NCBI RefSeq assembly: GCF_000382185.1
Contig: NZ_KB907784.1
Coordinates: forward strand, 3,302,633 to 3,366,632
Length of the DNA: 64,000 nt
Reading direction: 5' to 3'
Source of the DNA: Bordetella sp. FB-8
GTDB taxonomy: Bacteria > Pseudomonadota > Gammaproteobacteria > Burkholderiales > Burkholderiaceae_B
The notes beneath the pieces were generated by a model that ran no database searches, was not told the origin of the DNA, and saw nothing but the letters and a program-made list of their open reading frames with translations. Positions within the stretch are counted from its first letter, which is position 1. Each line of letters begins with the position of its first letter. Below, piece by piece: positions 46,283 through 54,526 of this stretch. A program made the position numbers and the translations under genes.

Positions 46283-47967
46283 CCTCGCGTCCCACGGACG
46301 CCAACGCGCGCCGCGCGCTCGAAGCCGCCGGCATCCATCCGCTGCTATCGCGCCTGTGGGCCTCCCGCGGCGTCACCCACCCCGACCAGACGCGCCTGGC
46401 ATGGCCGGCCATGTTGCCGCCGAACCAGCTCACACAAGCGGGCCATGCTGCCGCCTTGCTGGCCGATGCCATTCAGCAAGGCAAGCGGATGCTCATCGTG
46501 GCGGACTACGATTGCGATGGCGCCACGGCCTGCGCCGTAGGGCTGCGCGCCCTCGGCGCCATGGGCGCCGAGGTCGACTTTCTCGTGCCCAATCGGTTCG
46601 AAACCGGCTACGGCCTGTCGCCTGCCGTGGTCGATCTGGCCTTGCGCCATGCCAATGGCAAACCTGATCTCATCATCACCGTGGACAACGGCATCGCCAG
46701 CGTCGATGGCGTAGCCGCGGCCAACGCCGCTGGCATCGGCGTAGTCGTCACCGACCACCACCTGCCCGGCGACCAGTTGCCCGCGGCGCTGGCCATCGTC
46801 AACCCGAATCAGCCCGGCTGCGGCTTTGCCTCCAAGAACCTGGCCGGCGTGGGTGTGATCTTCTATCTGATGCTGGCCCTGCGCGCCGAACTACGATCGC
46901 GCGGCATCTACCCGCCCGACGGCGGCCCGCGCCTGGACGCCCTGGCCGATCTGGTGGCCCTGGGAACGGTGGCCGACGTGGTCAGGCTCGATCCCAACAA
47001 CCGCCTGCTCGTCACCCAAGGCCTGGCGCGCATGCGCAGCGGCCGTATGCAGCCCGGCCTGCGCGCACTCTTTGCCGTGGCTGCGCGCGAACCGCGCGAA
47101 GCCAGCAGCTTCGACCTGGGCTTTGCCTTGGGCCCACGCATCAACGCGGCCGGCCGCCTGGCCGACATGAGTCTGGGCATCGCCTGCCTGACCACCGACG
47201 ACGAGGCTCAGGCCCTGGACATGGCCCGCCAGCTCGACCAGATCAACCGCGAACGCCGCGGCATCGAGGCCGAAATGCGCGATCAGGCCATGGCGGCCAT
47301 GGCGGCCGAACCCGACGCGGCATCGGGCGCCTCGGTCTGCGTCTACGATGAGTCCTGGCACCAAGGCGTGGTGGGCCTGGTTGCTTCGCGACTGAAAGAA
47401 AAATTCTGGCGCCCTACCTTGGCCTTCGCGCCAGCAGGGGACGATGAAATGCGCGGTTCCGGCCGTTCGATTCCCGATGTGCATCTGCGCGATGCGCTGG
47501 ATCTGGTTTCCAAGCGCCATCCCGGACTCATACGCAAATTCGGCGGTCACGCCATGGCCGCCGGCCTGACCCTGGGCCGCACCGACTTTGCGGACTTTTC
47601 ACGCGCCTTCGATGCCGCCGTGCGCGAGCTCACCGGCCGAGAAGCCTTCGAACCGCTTATCGAAACCGACGGCCCGCTCGAATCCGGCTACGCCAACGCC
47701 GAAGTCGCCGGCCTGCTGCAGCAGCAGGTATGGGGAGCAGGCTTCGCCGCGCCGCTTTTCCTGGATGAATTCAGCGTGCAAGGGCAGCGTCTGGTCGGTG
47801 GCAAGCATATGAAGCTATCCCTGCAGCGCGACCGCCAGCGCTTCGATGCCATCTGGTTCAACCACGACCAGCCCTTGCCCGAGCGCATTCAGGCCGCCTA
47901 TCGACTGGAACAGAACATCTGGAACGGCATAATCAACGTTCAATTGGTAATCGAGCACGCGCAGTAA
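46264..47967 (+). CDS. recJ: Single-stranded-DNA-specific exonuclease RecJ
   Basis: 5'-3' ssDNA exonuclease of recombination and mismatch repair. With the GTG start at 46264 it has 567 residues (E. coli 577). DHH-superfamily motifs: ADYDCDGATA, TVDNGIAS, VVVTDHHLPGD and LVALGTVADVV. The DHHA1 segment is FGGHAMAAGLTL, and a C-terminal OB-like domain follows. A TTG at 46228 is an alternative start. It overlaps the RpfE-type gene by 19 bases. Confidence 0.95.
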   Translation: MVSPRLTSRPTDANARRALEAAGIHPLLSRLWASRGVTHPDQTRLAWPAMLPPNQLTQAGHAAALLADAIQQGKRMLIVADYDCDGATACAVGLRALGAMGAEVDFLVPNRFETGYGLSPAVVDLALRHANGKPDLIITVDNGIASVDGVAAANAAGIGVVVTDHHLPGDQLPAALAIVNPNQPGCGFASKNLAGVGVIFYLMLALRAELRSRGIYPPDGGPRLDALADLVALGTVADVVRLDPNNRLLVTQGLARMRSGRMQPGLRALFAVAAREPREASSFDLGFALGPRINAAGRLADMSLGIACLTTDDEAQALDMARQLDQINRERRGIEAEMRDQAMAAMAAEPDAASGASVCVYDESWHQGVVGLVASRLKEKFWRPTLAFAPAGDDEMRGSGRSIPDVHLRDALDLVSKRHPGLIRKFGGHAMAAGLTLGRTDFADFSRAFDAAVRELTGREAFEPLIETDGPLESGYANAEVAGLLQQQVWGAGFAAPLFLDEFSVQGQRLVGGKHMKLSLQRDRQRFDAIWFNHDQPLPERIQAAYRLEQNIWNGIINVQLVIEHAQ

Positions 47968-47974
47968 GGCGCGC

Positions 47975-49012
47975 TCAACAAGGATAGGCGACCGCCGGGC
48001 CGCAGACCGACACCCACATGCGCGCGCCGGGCACGAGCGCCGACTGCCCGCTCACGCGCGCGGCGATGCGTTCGCCGCTGGCCGGCAGCGTCAATTGCAC
48101 ATTGGCATGCGCACCCATGAATACGATGCGCTCCACTTGCGCGGGCACAGCGTCGGGCATCGGCTCGGGCAGCAGGAGTATCTGCTCGGGCCGCAACATC
48201 ACCTGGGCAGGTCCCGGCGCGGTGGGCGCGGACAGCGGCAGCGAGCCCAGCGAGCAGAGGGCGCGATGCTCAGCAACGACGCTTTCGAGCAACACGGCTT
48301 CGCCGACGAAACGTGCCAGCTCGCGCGTAGCGGGCGCCCGGTACAGTTCCTGCGGCGTGGCGACCTGCGCCAGCCGGCCCTGCCACAGGACCGCGACGTG
48401 ATCGCCCATGGAAAGCGCTTCCGCCTGGTCGTGGGTCACTAGAACGGCGGTGGCCCCAGTGGCCTGCAATGCATGGACGACGGCGTTGCGGGTGTCGTTA
48501 CGCAGCGCCGCATCTAATGCGGAGAAGGGTTCGTCCAGCAGCACAACCGAGGGTGATGCCGCCAGGGCGCGTGCCAAAGCGACGCGCTGCTGCTCGCCGC
48601 CAGACAGATGCTGCGGAGGCCGCGCGGCGTAGGCTTGAGGCAGTCCGACCAGCTCCAGCAGCTCGGCAACCCGGTGATGCGCCCGGCGTTGCGCGCGCGA
48701 CAGGCCGAACACGATGTTGTCGGCCACGGAAAGATGCGGGAACAACGCGCCTTCCTGCGCCACGTAGCCGATGCGGCGCTGCTCGGGCTGCACATGCACG
48801 CCCGGGCCGGACACGATGCGCTCGCCTATGCGTATTGTCCCGGCCTGAGCGCGCTCGAAACCGCAAAGCAGGCGCAGCAGCGTGGTCTTGCCGCTGCCGG
48901 ACGGGCCAAGGATGGCCATCAGGCTGCCGCTGCTAATGTGCAGGCTGAAATCGGCAATGACCGGGCGCCCGCCGAATGCCTTGCTCAATTGCGTGATATC
49001 CAGTTTGGCCAT
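47975..49012 (-). CDS. fbpC: Ferric iron ABC transporter ATPase (FbpC-like)
   Basis: A 345-residue ATPase. Walker A GPSGSGKTT, signature [16 protein letters not shown], Walker B VVLLDEPFSALD, and a TOBE-type C-terminal domain. It is the third gene of an FbpA-B-C set, four bases after the permease. It supplies energy for Fe(III) import from the periplasm. A related thiamine or sulphate ATPase is the alternative, but the FbpA neighbour decides. Confidence 0.9.
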   Translation of the reverse strand: MAKLDITQLSKAFGGRPVIADFSLHISSGSLMAILGPSGSGKTTLLRLLCGFERAQAGTIRIGERIVSGPGVHVQPEQRRIGYVAQEGALFPHLSVADNIVFGLSRAQRRAHHRVAELLELVGLPQAYAARPPQHLSGGEQQRVALARALAASPSVVLLDEPFSALDAALRNDTRNAVVHALQATGATAVLVTHDQAEALSMGDHVAVLWQGRLAQVATPQELYRAPATRELARFVGEAVLLESVVAEHRALCSLGSLPLSAPTAPGPAQVMLRPEQILLLPEPMPDAVPAQVERIVFMGAHANVQLTLPASGERIAARVSGQSALVPGARMWVSVCGPAVAYPC

Positions 49013-49016
49013 GAAT

Positions 49017-50621
49017 TCAGGTTTTCGATGCGGCGGAACGGCCGAACAGGGACGTCAGTATCCATGAACCGCCCAGAGAAATCACCACCAGCAGCGCCGC
49101 GTACGGGGCAGCTGCGGCGAATGCCAGCGTGGTCGTGTCATTCCATATCTGAGTGGCCAGCGTTTCGGTACCTATGGGCGCCAGCAGCAAGGTCGCGGTC
49201 AATTCCGTGACGACGCAGATGAACACCAGCGCTGCCGCCGCCGCGAAGCCGGGGCCTGTCAACGGCAGCAGGACGCGCCAGATGACCTCGTACCAGCGCA
49301 GACCGAGCGAACGGGCGGCGTCCTCCAGCTTCGATTGAACCTGGACCAGCGCGGCCCGCACGCTCACCAGTGCCAGCGGCAGGAACATGATGGCATAGGC
49401 GACGACCAGCAGCAGTGTGCTCTGGTAAAGCGGCAGCAGCACGCGCACTGCCAGCGTCACGATAGCCAGCGCCAGCACGATGCCGGGCAAGCCCTGTGAA
49501 AGGTAAACCGTCCGTTCTAGAAAGAGCGCGTAGCGGCCCGGGTAGCGCACCAGCAGAAAACCCACGGGCAGCGCCAGAACGGTGGTTAGCGCCGCGCCGG
49601 CCACGCCCAGACGCACCGAAGCCCAGGCCGTATCTAGCAGATCGAGCAAGCCGGAACCGGTCATGGACACGGCGGCGGAATCGTGCTGCGTCAGCCAATA
49701 GGCCGTCATGCCCAGAGGCATGCCCAATGCCAGCAGCGCGATGGCGAAACACAGCGCCACAGCCGGCCAGCGCGCGCGCCCGAGTTCGTAAAGCGAGGCA
49801 AAGCGTTTCACGCCGCGGTCGACACGATCGTAGCGCGCCGTGCCCAGTATCTTCCATTCGGCAGCCAGGCAGCCCAGACACAGCACCAGCAGTGCGCAGG
49901 CCAGCAGCGCCGCGCCCGCGCCATTAAAACCGGTGCGGTATTGTGCGTAGATCTGGGTGGTGAACGTGCGAAAACGCAGTAGCGAGAAAGCGCCGAACTC
50001 GGCCAGCACGCCCAGCGCGACCATTAGCATTCCACCCAGCAAGGATGGGCGCAATTGCGGCAGCACGACGCGCAAGAAGCAGCGCCAGGGGCCACAGCCC
50101 AGAGACCGCGCCGTTTCTTCCAGCGCAGGATCCAGGCCGCGCAGCGATGCGGCGACCGGGAGCAGGACCAGCGGATAATAGGAACTGGTCACCACCAGCA
50201 AGGCGCCGACAAATCCCTGAAACTGCGGACTCAAGGATATCCACGCATAGCTGGTGATGAACGCCGGCACGGCCAGCGGGCCGGCCAGCAATACCGACCA
50301 TATGCGACGGCCAGGCAGATCGGTGCGCTCCACGAACCATGCCGCCATGGTGCCCAGCACCGCACAAAGACAGGTCGTCGCACCGACGATCAGCAAGGTG
50401 TTCAACAGCAACTCACCCACCAGCGGCCGCCACAGCAGCGTGACTGCCCGGCCCAGGCCTGCCTGCAGGGCCTGGGCCACAATGACGAGCAAGGGAACCA
50501 GCACGAGCGCCGCGCTCGCGCTGGCCGCGGCAAGCAGGCCGCGCGGCGCGCGTCTGCGCGCCCGCGTGGCGCAACCGGTAGGGACACCCGACTCGAATCC
50601 CCCGCCCGATGCCATGCTCAT
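49017..50621 (-). CDS. fbpB: Ferric iron ABC transporter permease (FbpB-like, fused two-domain)
   Basis: A 534-residue polytopic permease made of two tandem MetI-like halves, as in FbpB/SfuB. Coupling loops are visible in both: LDPALEETARSLGCGPWRCF in the first half and QSKLEDAARSLGLRWYEV in the second. Its start codon shares one base with the fbpA stop (TAATG), indicating coupling. Confidence 0.92.
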   Translation of the reverse strand: MSMASGGGFESGVPTGCATRARRRAPRGLLAAASASAALVLVPLLVIVAQALQAGLGRAVTLLWRPLVGELLLNTLLIVGATTCLCAVLGTMAAWFVERTDLPGRRIWSVLLAGPLAVPAFITSYAWISLSPQFQGFVGALLVVTSSYYPLVLLPVAASLRGLDPALEETARSLGCGPWRCFLRVVLPQLRPSLLGGMLMVALGVLAEFGAFSLLRFRTFTTQIYAQYRTGFNGAGAALLACALLVLCLGCLAAEWKILGTARYDRVDRGVKRFASLYELGRARWPAVALCFAIALLALGMPLGMTAYWLTQHDSAAVSMTGSGLLDLLDTAWASVRLGVAGAALTTVLALPVGFLLVRYPGRYALFLERTVYLSQGLPGIVLALAIVTLAVRVLLPLYQSTLLLVVAYAIMFLPLALVSVRAALVQVQSKLEDAARSLGLRWYEVIWRVLLPLTGPGFAAAAALVFICVVTELTATLLLAPIGTETLATQIWNDTTTLAFAAAAPYAALLVVISLGGSWILTSLFGRSAASKT

Positions 50622-51670
50622 TACAGCAGCCCTGCTTCGCGCAGCAAATCGCCGGCCTGGCTATCGTCGCCCAGCTGCTGCATGGTCAGCGCGGGAGGCT
50701 GCAGCTGCTTGAAAGGTTTGAGCAGCGGATCAGGCGCGACACCGGCATGCAGCGGGTATTCGAAATCGATCTTGCTCTTGGCCATCAGCTCCTGGGCGCG
50801 CTTGCTGACCAGATAGGCGACGAACTTCTGCGCCAGGGCCCGATCGTGGGCCGTCTTGAGCACCGCTGCGCCCGAAACGTTGACCAGCGCACCGACATCG
50901 CCGTTGCCAAAGTGATAGATGGCGCTGTGCGTGCCCTTGTCTCCCATTTCTGCGTGCAGGCGGGCCCAGTAGTAGTTGTTGACGACGCCGGTAGCCACCG
51001 CGCCGCTGTTCACCGCCGCGACAACGCCTTCATCGTCGTCATAGATCTTGGCATTGGCCTTGAGGCCCTTGAGCCAGTTCAGCGTCTGATCGTGCCCCTT
51101 GATCGCGACGAGCGCGCTGACCAGGGGCAGGAAATCGCCGTCGGCCGGCGCGATGGCCACCCTGTCTTTCCACTCGGGCTTGGCCAGATCCATCAGCGAA
51201 GCCGGCAGTTGCGACGCCTGCATCATCGAGGGGTTGTAGGCCAGCACATTTTCACGCGCGACAACGCCGACCCATTCGCCCTGGGGCGAGCTATAGCGGG
51301 CGGGCACCTGCTTCAGGGTAGACGCATCGAGCCTGGCGAGCAGCCCCTTCTCTTCGAGCAGCGTCAGTTCGGGCGAGTTCTCGGTGAAGTAGACATCAGC
51401 AGGCGAATGCACGCCTTCGGCAAGCAATTGCGCGGCAACTTCCGGGCCTTCGCCGCTATGCACTTGCACTTTGGCGTCCGTCATCTTCTGGAAATCGGCC
51501 ACCAGTAGTTTCACCAATTGGCCGTGCTGGGCGCTGTAAAGCGTCAGGGGTGCCGAAGCCGCCCAGGCCGCACCGGGCGAGGCAAACGTCGCGCCCGCCA
51601 CCAATGCGCCGAACGTGGCGGCGCGCAGCGTGCGCGCCATCCAGCGGCCTACCATGAAATGCTGGGTCAT
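50621..51670 (-). CDS. fbpA: Periplasmic ferric-iron-binding protein (FbpA-like)
   Basis: Type II periplasmic binding protein of 349 residues with a signal peptide (about 1-37). The ligand pattern of ferric-binding proteins is present: His49 in YSAQHGQ and the tyrosine pair Tyr233-Tyr234 in VVNNYYWARL, plus DVYFTENSPELTLLEEKG. GGAG nine bases before ATG 51670 supports the start. It is the first gene of fbpABC, with a Fur-like box about 100 bases upstream, so it is probably repressed by iron. Confidence 0.92.
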   Translation of the reverse strand: MTQHFMVGRWMARTLRAATFGALVAGATFASPGAAWAASAPLTLYSAQHGQLVKLLVADFQKMTDAKVQVHSGEGPEVAAQLLAEGVHSPADVYFTENSPELTLLEEKGLLARLDASTLKQVPARYSSPQGEWVGVVARENVLAYNPSMMQASQLPASLMDLAKPEWKDRVAIAPADGDFLPLVSALVAIKGHDQTLNWLKGLKANAKIYDDDEGVVAAVNSGAVATGVVNNYYWARLHAEMGDKGTHSAIYHFGNGDVGALVNVSGAAVLKTAHDRALAQKFVAYLVSKRAQELMAKSKIDFEYPLHAGVAPDPLLKPFKQLQPPALTMQQLGDDSQAGDLLREAGLL

Positions 51671-51769
51671 GAATAAAATCTCCAGATGAATAAGTAAAAA
51701 GCCAAGCGCCCATCCGCCGTGCGCAGAGGCGGCTGCCCGAGAAGTTAACAGTCCTATCTAATAAAAATT

Positions 51770-51788
51770 AGAAATGATATTGATTCTT
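51770..51788. promoter_or_regulatory. Candidate Fur box
   Basis: AGAAATGATATTGATTCTT matches the 19-bp Fur consensus at about 12 of 19 positions by eye, including the core AATGATA and GATT. It lies about 100 bases before fbpA in the 276-bp gap shared with the porin operon. A weaker dyad of AAATAA and TTATTT (51903-51923) precedes the porin start. Confidence 0.55.
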
Positions 51789-51839
51789 AAAACGTTAACA
51801 GCCTACCCGCAAAATCCTTACACAAGGATTAAGGAGTTC

Positions 51840-51908
51840 ATGCTGACGTGTGTAAGACTTTTATTTAGCTTCACGTCAGAAATCTCGTTTAAGCTTATAT
51901 ACAAATAA
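51840..51908 (+). CDS. Possible 22-codon leader peptide upstream of porin operon
   Basis: ATG 51840 is preceded by a strong AAGGAG at three bases spacing and opens a 22-codon frame (MLTCVRLLFSFTSEISFKLI then YK) ending TAA at 51906-51908, 38 bases before the porin start. A dyad, CTGACGTG (51843-51850) with CACGTCAG (51872-51879), lies inside it. The ribosome site is better than that of many real genes here. No homologue is known to me; it may be a regulatory uORF or chance. Confidence 0.3.
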   Translation: MLTCVRLLFSFTSEISFKLIYK

Positions 51909-51946
51909 AACGCATTCTTATTTACTTTTTATCTGAGGACTCCATC

Positions 51947-53353
51947 TTGCGTAAACGTATCATTGGGGGCGCCGGAGCCGCCTGGGCCATCACGCTGGCC
52001 GCCGCCGCCCCAGTCTGGGCCGCAACCGCAGCGCAGGATCCCGACCTGAACGCCCAGACCCAGCCTAAAAATCAATGGACGGACATATGGACCCGCTCCA
52101 CCCTGCTCGGCGACATGGGGGGGCTGCGCACATGGATGGGCAATCACGGCCTGTCGCTGGGGCTGACGGAAACCAGCGAATACCTCCACAACACCAGCGG
52201 CGGCATCAAGACCGGCGGCGCGTACGACGGCCTGACCACCATGACGCTGGGCCTGGACACGCAGAAAGCCTTCGGCTGGCAAGGCGGTGCGTTCAACGCC
52301 AGCTTCATGAACCTGCACGGTAGCGACCTGAGCCAAACCAATCTCGGCTCGCTCAATACCGCAAGCGGCATCGAACAGCCCCGGAATTGGACACGCCTGT
52401 GGGAACTCTGGTACGACCAGAAACTTCCGGGCAACCACTTCGATGTGAAGATCGGCCAGCAGAGTCTGGACCAGGAGTTCATGACGAGCCAGAACGCCGG
52501 GCTCTTCGTCAACACCATGATGGGTTGGCCCGGCGTGCCGTCCTACGACATGCCCAACGGGGGGCCGGCTTACCCGCTTTCGGCCCTGGGCGTACGTTTG
52601 CGCGCCCAGATCACACCCTCGCTTACCGCACTGGTGGGGGTGTTCGACGGCAACCCGCTGGGCAACGATCCGAGCAATATGCACGGCACGAACTTCAACG
52701 TGCAGAACGGCGCCCTATTCATCGGTGAACTGCAGTACTCGGTCAACGGCGGCAGCGCCGGCGATGGCGACAGGGCGGCCCCCGGCAGCGGCGGCCTGCC
52801 CGGCCTGTACAAGATTGGCGTCTGGTACAACACCGGCGCTTTCGCCGACCAGCGCTACGACAACACCGGCCTGTCGCTGGCCGCCCCCAACTCGACCGGC
52901 GTCGCGCGGCAGCATCGCGGCAACTACAGCATCTACGCTGTGGCCGACCAGACGATATGGCAGCCGGACTCCGAAGATTCCCGTGCCCTGAACGTCTTTG
53001 CCCGCGTCATGGGTTCGCCGGGCGATCGCAATCTGGTCAGTTGGTCCGCCAACACAGGCCTGGTGTTGAAAAAACCCTTTCCCGGCCGCGATAACGACAG
53101 TCTGGGCATCGGCCTGAGCTACATCCGCGTCGGCAGCCATGCCGCGGGCTACGACCAGGACGGCGGCAATGCCGTACGCAGTAGCGAAACCGCCGTGGAA
53201 CTGACCTATCAGTACCAGGTCACGCCATGGTGGCAGATACAGCCCGACTTCCAGTACACGATCCATCCTGGCGCGGGCCAGAACCCGAACAATCCGCTGC
53301 TATCCCTGCGCAACACATTCGTCGTCGGCGTGCGCACCAACATCACGTTCTGA
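51947..53353 (+). CDS. OprB-family carbohydrate-selective-type porin
   Basis: Outer-membrane beta-barrel of 468 residues with a signal peptide (about 1-25, ending PVWA). It starts at TTG 51947, fixed by GAGGA eight bases upstream. OprB-type marks include MGGLRTWMGNHGLSLGLTET, the FDVKIGQQSLDQEFMTSQN segment and a C-terminal phenylalanine (TNITF) for barrel assembly. Known OprB proteins pass sugars, but this one is divergent from an iron importer and co-transcribed with a peroxidase, so a different cargo is possible. Confidence 0.88.
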   Translation: MRKRIIGGAGAAWAITLAAAAPVWAATAAQDPDLNAQTQPKNQWTDIWTRSTLLGDMGGLRTWMGNHGLSLGLTETSEYLHNTSGGIKTGGAYDGLTTMTLGLDTQKAFGWQGGAFNASFMNLHGSDLSQTNLGSLNTASGIEQPRNWTRLWELWYDQKLPGNHFDVKIGQQSLDQEFMTSQNAGLFVNTMMGWPGVPSYDMPNGGPAYPLSALGVRLRAQITPSLTALVGVFDGNPLGNDPSNMHGTNFNVQNGALFIGELQYSVNGGSAGDGDRAAPGSGGLPGLYKIGVWYNTGAFADQRYDNTGLSLAAPNSTGVARQHRGNYSIYAVADQTIWQPDSEDSRALNVFARVMGSPGDRNLVSWSANTGLVLKKPFPGRDNDSLGIGLSYIRVGSHAAGYDQDGGNAVRSSETAVELTYQYQVTPWWQIQPDFQYTIHPGAGQNPNNPLLSLRNTFVVGVRTNITF

Positions 53354-53368
53354 ACCGAGTCTCCCTTC

Positions 53369-54526
53369 ATGAAACCCCTTTTTTCTTTCTCAACCCCGCA
53401 TCGGGCACAGGGTTGCAGGCAGGCTGCAGCCGCCCTGCTCCTGAGCCTGGCCACCGCAGCGGGCACGGCCCACGCCGCGCCGCAAAGCTTTCTTGAAACC
53501 TTGCGCCGCAACACCACGCTGATCAACACGGTTCCCGACAACGGCGATCAGAATCCCTACGCGATCGTCGTGGCGCCGGTCTCGGCGGGCACCATCAGCA
53601 AGGACGACGTGCTGGTGGACAATTTCAACAACTCGGCCAACCTGCAAGGCACGGGCAGCACCATCGTCGACTACCACCCCGGCACAAAGAAGATGACACT
53701 CTTTGCCGCCATCCCCCGCGAACTCAAGGGTTGCCCAGGCGGCATCGGCCTGTCCACCGCCATGGTGATGCTCAAGTCAGGCTGGGTGATCGTCGGCAGC
53801 ACGCCCAGTAACGACGGCACCCCGGACACCAAGGGCGCGGGCTGCCTGGTTGTGCTCGACGCCAGCGGCAAGGTGAACTCGGTCATCAGCAACCCGGACA
53901 TCAATGACCCCTGGGGTAATATGGCCGTGGTCGACAACGGTACGCGCGCGACGCTCTTCTTGAGCAACGCGGGCTTTGGCGTGGGCTCCGCCCAAGGCCG
54001 ACCACCCGTGGTCAAACAGGCCACTGTGCTGCGCATGGACCTGGACATTCCCGCTGGCCAGCCGCCCGTCGTCAAGCGCCAGACCGTCATCGGCAGCGGC
54101 TTCGGCGCGCAGGCCGACAAAGGTGTGTTTCTGATTGGCCCAACCGGCCTGGCGCTCTCGCCCGACCGCAAGAAACTCTATGTCTCGGACGCGATCAGCG
54201 ACAGCGTCACCGTCATTGAGGACCCGCTCACCCGTACCAATAGCGCAGGCATGGGCCGCACGCTGACCAAGGAGGGTTTGCTGCATCGGCCCTTGGCCAT
54301 GGCCATGCCGCCAAACGGGCACCTGCTGGTCACCAACGCGCTCAACGGCCAGGTGGTCGAGATCGACCCGGCGACCGGCAAACAACTCTCCGCGCGCTGG
54401 ATCGATGTCGATAAAGCCCAGACCCCTCCGGGCAGCGGCGACTTGTTCGGCATCGCCATGACGCCCGCAGGCGACGGCTTCTACTACGTCCAGGACGACG
54501 TGAATACCCTGGTGCTGGCCAAATGA
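53369..54526 (+). CDS. Secreted NHL/beta-propeller-like protein of unknown function
   Basis: A 385-residue exported protein: signal peptide about 1-36 (ending TAHA), then repeated blocks of the NHL/SMP-30-like kind (GPTGLALSPDRKKLYVSDAI, HRPLAMAMPPNGHLLVTNAL, DPATGKQLSARW). Such folds bind ligands or act as lactonases. No catalytic residues can be assigned. It starts 15 bases after the porin stop and its stop overlaps the peroxidase start (ATGA), so the three proteins are probably made together for the cell envelope. Confidence 0.8.
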   Translation: MKPLFSFSTPHRAQGCRQAAAALLLSLATAAGTAHAAPQSFLETLRRNTTLINTVPDNGDQNPYAIVVAPVSAGTISKDDVLVDNFNNSANLQGTGSTIVDYHPGTKKMTLFAAIPRELKGCPGGIGLSTAMVMLKSGWVIVGSTPSNDGTPDTKGAGCLVVLDASGKVNSVISNPDINDPWGNMAVVDNGTRATLFLSNAGFGVGSAQGRPPVVKQATVLRMDLDIPAGQPPVVKRQTVIGSGFGAQADKGVFLIGPTGLALSPDRKKLYVSDAISDSVTVIEDPLTRTNSAGMGRTLTKEGLLHRPLAMAMPPNGHLLVTNALNGQVVEIDPATGKQLSARWIDVDKAQTPPGSGDLFGIAMTPAGDGFYYVQDDVNTLVLAK

